Source of the DNA: DASWRT01 sp036403035
GTDB taxonomy: Bacteria > Pseudomonadota > Alphaproteobacteria > ATCC43930 > CGMCC-115725
Assembly: GCA_036403035.1 (NCBI GenBank)
Contig: DASWRT010000236.1
Coordinates: 1 to 51,716, forward strand
DNA: 51,716 bases
Direction of reading: 5' to 3'
Notes under the pieces: generated by a model
Told to the model about the DNA's origin: nothing
What the model saw: the letters and a program-made list of their open reading frames with translations, nothing else
Databases searched by the model: none
Shown here: piece by piece, positions 49,126 through 51,716 of the stretch
Position numbering within the stretch: position 1 is the stretch's first letter
Layout of the letters: the number at the start of each line of letters is the position of its first letter
Made by a program: the position numbers and the translations under genes

Positions 49126-49153
49126 TTTGGTATACCCAGCTTGCATACCAAAA
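49126..49153. promoter_or_regulatory. GntR operator upstream of gntR paralog B
   Basis: TTTGGTATACCC, 8 bases, TACCAAAA: the same 28-base form and spacing as at 40697-40724. The arms TTTGGTAT and ATACCAAA are exact reverse complements. The site begins about 42 bases before the regulator start at 49084 and fits autoregulation. Confidence 0.85.
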
Positions 49154-49240
49154 AGGGATGCGGAAGAAAAGTATCTTCTGCGGGGTAGGTCCGAATCAGC
49201 CACAGATAAGCTGCAAGCCAGTATGAGCCCGATCGGCAGA

Positions 49241-49281
49241 TGAGATATTTTCATCCGCGCGGCGAGATAAACTCGTTTGCG
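49241..49281. promoter_or_regulatory. 41-bp element shared with 33811-33851
   Basis: It matches the element before CoA-transferase B at 32 of 41 positions, including TGAGAT at the start and CGTTTGCG at the end; GATGA...TCATC gives a small inverted repeat around its left part. It lies about 310 bases before leuC and 157 bases before gntR, so which gene it serves is open. Confidence 0.6.
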
Positions 49282-49592
49282 AATACGGCCGCAACGCGTT
49301 TTTTTGTTGCACGATGCGAGCCTCCGGTGAAACCTTTGATCTCGGTCCGTCGCATTTCGGCAAGGCTGTGGCCGGCCGCATGAGACCGGCTCGATCAAAG
49401 GATTGACGGGCTTCGCCGCTCCGACACTTGCCGCCGGAGCCGGCGATGACGACTTGCCGGCACGTCGGGATATCCCCCGCGTGCAGGCGCGGCCGGCAAT
49501 GGATGAACCGGGCACGGCAGTAGACCGCTTCGGCCGTCGATGGAGGCCGGCATTGCCCCGGTCGGATGAACGACCCTGGAGTATTGTGTGAC

Positions 49593-51023
49593 ATGACGAC
49601 AAGCAACGGGCAGCAACCGCAAAAACCGCGCACCCTGTACGACAAGATCTGGGAGGCGCACGTCGTCTCGCGGAAGGACGACGGCACGTGCGTGCTCTAT
49701 ATCGACCGCCATCTGCTCAACGAGGTGTCGAGCCCGCAGGCGTTCGAGGGGCTTCGCCTTGCCGGGCGCAAGGTGCGGCGGCCCGAGCTTGCGCTTGCCG
49801 TTGCCGACCATGACGTGCCGACGGACGACCGCAACAAGCCGATCGTCGATCCGGAGGGCGCGCTGCAGGTCGAGACCATCGAGCGGAACGTCGCCGAATT
49901 CGGCGTGCCGTATTTCGGGCTGCACGACATGCGCCACGGCATCGTTCACGTGATCGGCCCCGAGCAGGGCTTCACGCTGCCGGGCACGACGATCGTCTGC
50001 GGCGACAGCCACACCGCGACGCACGGCGCGTTCGGCGCGCTCGCCTTCGGCATCGGCAGCTCGGAGGTGGAGCACGTGCTGGCGACGCAGACCATGCTGC
50101 AGCGCCGCTCCAAGAACATGCTGGTCCGCGTCGAAGGCGAGCTGGCGCCCGGCGTCACCGGCAAGGACATCGTCCTCGCGGTCATCGGCAAGATCGGAAC
50201 GGCGGGCGGCACCGGCCACGTCATCGAGTATGCCGGCAGCGCGATCCGCGGCCTCTCGATGGAAGGCCGGATGACTGTGTGCAACATGACGATCGAGGCG
50301 GGCGCCCGCGCCGGCCTCGTGGCGCCGGACGAGAAGACCTTCGAGTACCTGAAGGGTCGGCCGCTCGCGCCGAAGGCCGGCGCCTGGGAGCAGGCGGAGG
50401 CGTTCTGGCGGACGCTGCCCTCCGACCCCGGAGCGCGCTACGACACGGTCGTCGAGATCGACGCCTCGTCGATCACGCCCCAGGTGACGTGGGGCACCAG
50501 CCCCGAGGACGTGCTGCCGATCACCGGCCGCGTGCCGAACCCGGCGGAGATCGCCGACCCGGCCCGCCGCGCCGCGACCGAGCGGGCGATCTCCTACATG
50601 GCGCTCGAACCGGGCATGCCGCTGCAGCAGATCGCGATCGACCGGGTGTTCATCGGCTCCTGCACCAACGCGCGGATCGAGGATCTGCGCGAAGCCGCGA
50701 AGATCGTCGAGGGCCGCCGCGTCGCGGAAGGCGTACGGGCGATGGTGGTGCCGGGCTCCGGGCTCGTGAAGCACCAGGCCGAGGAGGAAGGGCTCGACCG
50801 GGTCTTCCTGGCGGCGGGCTTCGAATGGCGCGAGGCCGGCTGCTCGATGTGCCTCGGCATGAACGAGGACAAGCTGAAGCGCGGCGAGCGCTGCGCCTCG
50901 ACCTCGAACCGCAATTTCGAGAACCGGCAGGGTCCGGGCGGGCGCACCCACCTGCTCAGCCCGGCGATGGCGGCGGCGGCGGCGATCCGCGGCCGGCTCG
51001 CCGACGTGCGCGACTTCATCTGA
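49593..51023 (+). CDS. leuC: 3-isopropylmalate dehydratase large subunit
   Basis: The 476-residue protein has the length and motifs of bacterial LeuC: TLYDKIWEAHVV at the start, GDSHTATHGAFGALAFGIG, the cluster Cys of IGSCTNARIEDL and the CSMCLGMN pair, and STSNRNFENRQGPGGRTHL. With LeuD it converts 2-isopropylmalate to 3-isopropylmalate in leucine synthesis. ATG at 49593 follows GGAG at some distance; ATG 49566 is possible. The leuD gene follows 16 bases after the stop. Confidence 0.95.
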   Translation: MTTSNGQQPQKPRTLYDKIWEAHVVSRKDDGTCVLYIDRHLLNEVSSPQAFEGLRLAGRKVRRPELALAVADHDVPTDDRNKPIVDPEGALQVETIERNVAEFGVPYFGLHDMRHGIVHVIGPEQGFTLPGTTIVCGDSHTATHGAFGALAFGIGSSEVEHVLATQTMLQRRSKNMLVRVEGELAPGVTGKDIVLAVIGKIGTAGGTGHVIEYAGSAIRGLSMEGRMTVCNMTIEAGARAGLVAPDEKTFEYLKGRPLAPKAGAWEQAEAFWRTLPSDPGARYDTVVEIDASSITPQVTWGTSPEDVLPITGRVPNPAEIADPARRAATERAISYMALEPGMPLQQIAIDRVFIGSCTNARIEDLREAAKIVEGRRVAEGVRAMVVPGSGLVKHQAEEEGLDRVFLAAGFEWREAGCSMCLGMNEDKLKRGERCASTSNRNFENRQGPGGRTHLLSPAMAAAAAIRGRLADVRDFI

Positions 51024-51039
51024 GCGGAGGACGCCGACG

Positions 51040-51666
51040 ATGGAAAAATTCGTGAGGCTCACCGGCGTCGCGGCGCCGCTGCCGATGATCAACGTCGACA
51101 CCGACAAGGTCTTCCCGGCGCAGTTCATGGTGACGATCACCCGCAAGGGGCTCGGCCACCGGCTCTTCACCCGCTACCGCTACAACCCGGACGGGACGGA
51201 GAACCCGGACTTCGTGCTCAACAGGCCGGCCTACCGGCAGTCGAAGATCCTGGTCACCGGCGAGAATTTCGGCTGCGGCTCGTCGCGCGAGCACGCGCCG
51301 TGGTCGCTGCTCGATTTCGGCATCCGCTGCCTGATCGCGCCGTCCTTCGCCGACATCTTCTTCAACAACTGCTTCAAGAACGGCATCCTGCCGATCGTCC
51401 TGCCGCAGGCGGAGGTCGACCTGCTGATGGACGATGCGCAGCAGGGCGAGCACGGGGCCACGCTCACGATCGACCTGGAGAACCAGGAGATCGTGCGCCC
51501 GAACGGCGAGAAGATCCCGTTCGACGTCAACCCGTTCCGCAAGCACTGCCTGCTGAACGGCCTCGACGATGTCGGGCTCACGCTCCAGGATGCCGGCGCC
51601 ATCGAAGCCTTCGAGCGGCGGCACGACCGGCAGCAGCCCTGGCTGCCGCTGCGCGCGGCCGGGTGA
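51040..51666 (+). CDS. leuD: 3-isopropylmalate dehydratase small subunit
   Basis: The 208-residue protein is a full-length LeuD: VRLTGVAAPLPMINVDTDKVFPAQFM at the start (split here as VDTDKVFP), GENFGCGSSREHAPW in the middle and NPFRKHCLLNGLDDVGLTLQ near the end. GGAGGA lies before the ATG. Its form differs clearly from the 178-residue small subunit at 46515, which supports leucine synthesis for this pair and another role for the other. Confidence 0.95.
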   Translation: MEKFVRLTGVAAPLPMINVDTDKVFPAQFMVTITRKGLGHRLFTRYRYNPDGTENPDFVLNRPAYRQSKILVTGENFGCGSSREHAPWSLLDFGIRCLIAPSFADIFFNNCFKNGILPIVLPQAEVDLLMDDAQQGEHGATLTIDLENQEIVRPNGEKIPFDVNPFRKHCLLNGLDDVGLTLQDAGAIEAFERRHDRQQPWLPLRAAG

Positions 51667-51716
51667 TCGGGAGCTAACGGACGGCGGCGAGGTCGACGAG
51701 GCATCGAGCCTCTTCG

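Larger units (their letters stand above)
49085..49592. other. Divergent regulatory region between gntR paralog B and leuC
   Basis: No gene is supported in these 508 bases. They hold the GntR operator (49126-49153), the 41-bp element shared with 33811-33851 (49241-49281), and the promoter of leuC. A TTTTTTT stretch lies near 49300. A 62-residue frame at 49403-49591 has no start site and is not called. Confidence 0.6.

Overview
This window is high-GC DNA with dense, short-gapped operons. Its gene content (quinate and protocatechuate catabolism, class I polyhydroxyalkanoate synthase, many solute-binding-protein transporters, LysR, GntR, TetR and LacI regulators) fits a metabolically versatile soil or rhizosphere alphaproteobacterium, possibly Rhodospirillales or Hyphomicrobiales. 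That placement is an inference from content; no rRNA or tRNA gene is present to fix it.

Layout. 0-2.6 kb: the end of a LysR regulator, then four small exported proteins, one a 40-residue lipoprotein. 2.7-3.8 kb: a membrane protein with two ExxE motifs plus a small membrane partner. 3.8-9.4 kb: a sugar locus with a Tat-exported solute-binding protein, a PhyH-type oxygenase, a LacI regulator with an 18-bp perfect operator, and a GH3 beta-glucosidase. 9.5-19.7 kb: a quinate/shikimate to protocatechuate locus (TetR regulator, quinate/shikimate dehydrogenase, AroQ, benzoylformate decarboxylase, MFS carrier, PcaH, PcaG, a BKACE enzyme and QuiC). Dehydroquinate and dehydroshikimate are converted to protocatechuate and the ring is cleaved; pcaB, pcaC, pcaD and pcaIJ are not in the window. 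19.8-24 kb: PhaC, a lone PD-(D/E)XK-like protein and a proline-racemase-family protein with unusual active-site residues. 24-27.5 kb: an aldehyde dehydrogenase and two overlapping RraA-like proteins.

27.5-36 kb: a GntR-controlled operon of family III CoA-transferase, ABC ATPase, ABC permease, secreted alpha/beta hydrolase and solute-binding protein, then a second CoA-transferase with an HMG-CoA-lyase-like enzyme. 36-40.7 kb: a truncated LysR gene and an iron-type ABC transporter. 40.8-46 kb: a possible small specialised-metabolism and export locus (MFS, HlyD adaptor, YrdC-domain protein, HbpS-like protein, clavaminate-synthase-like oxygenase). 46.5-49.1 kb: GntR plus a two-subunit homoaconitase/LeuCD-like hydro-lyase. 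49.6-51.7 kb: leuC and leuD of the leucine pathway type.

The most interesting signal joins the right half. Two paralogous GntR regulators and three related GGTATACC operators (27.6, 40.7 and 49.1 kb), plus a second shared 41-bp element (33.8 and 49.2 kb), link CoA-transferases, a lyase, an aconitase-family hydro-lyase and two ABC transporters into what looks like one dispersed regulon, perhaps for a branched dicarboxylic or hydroxy acid taken up after hydrolysis of an ester. The chemistry is a hypothesis; the sequence links are directly visible.
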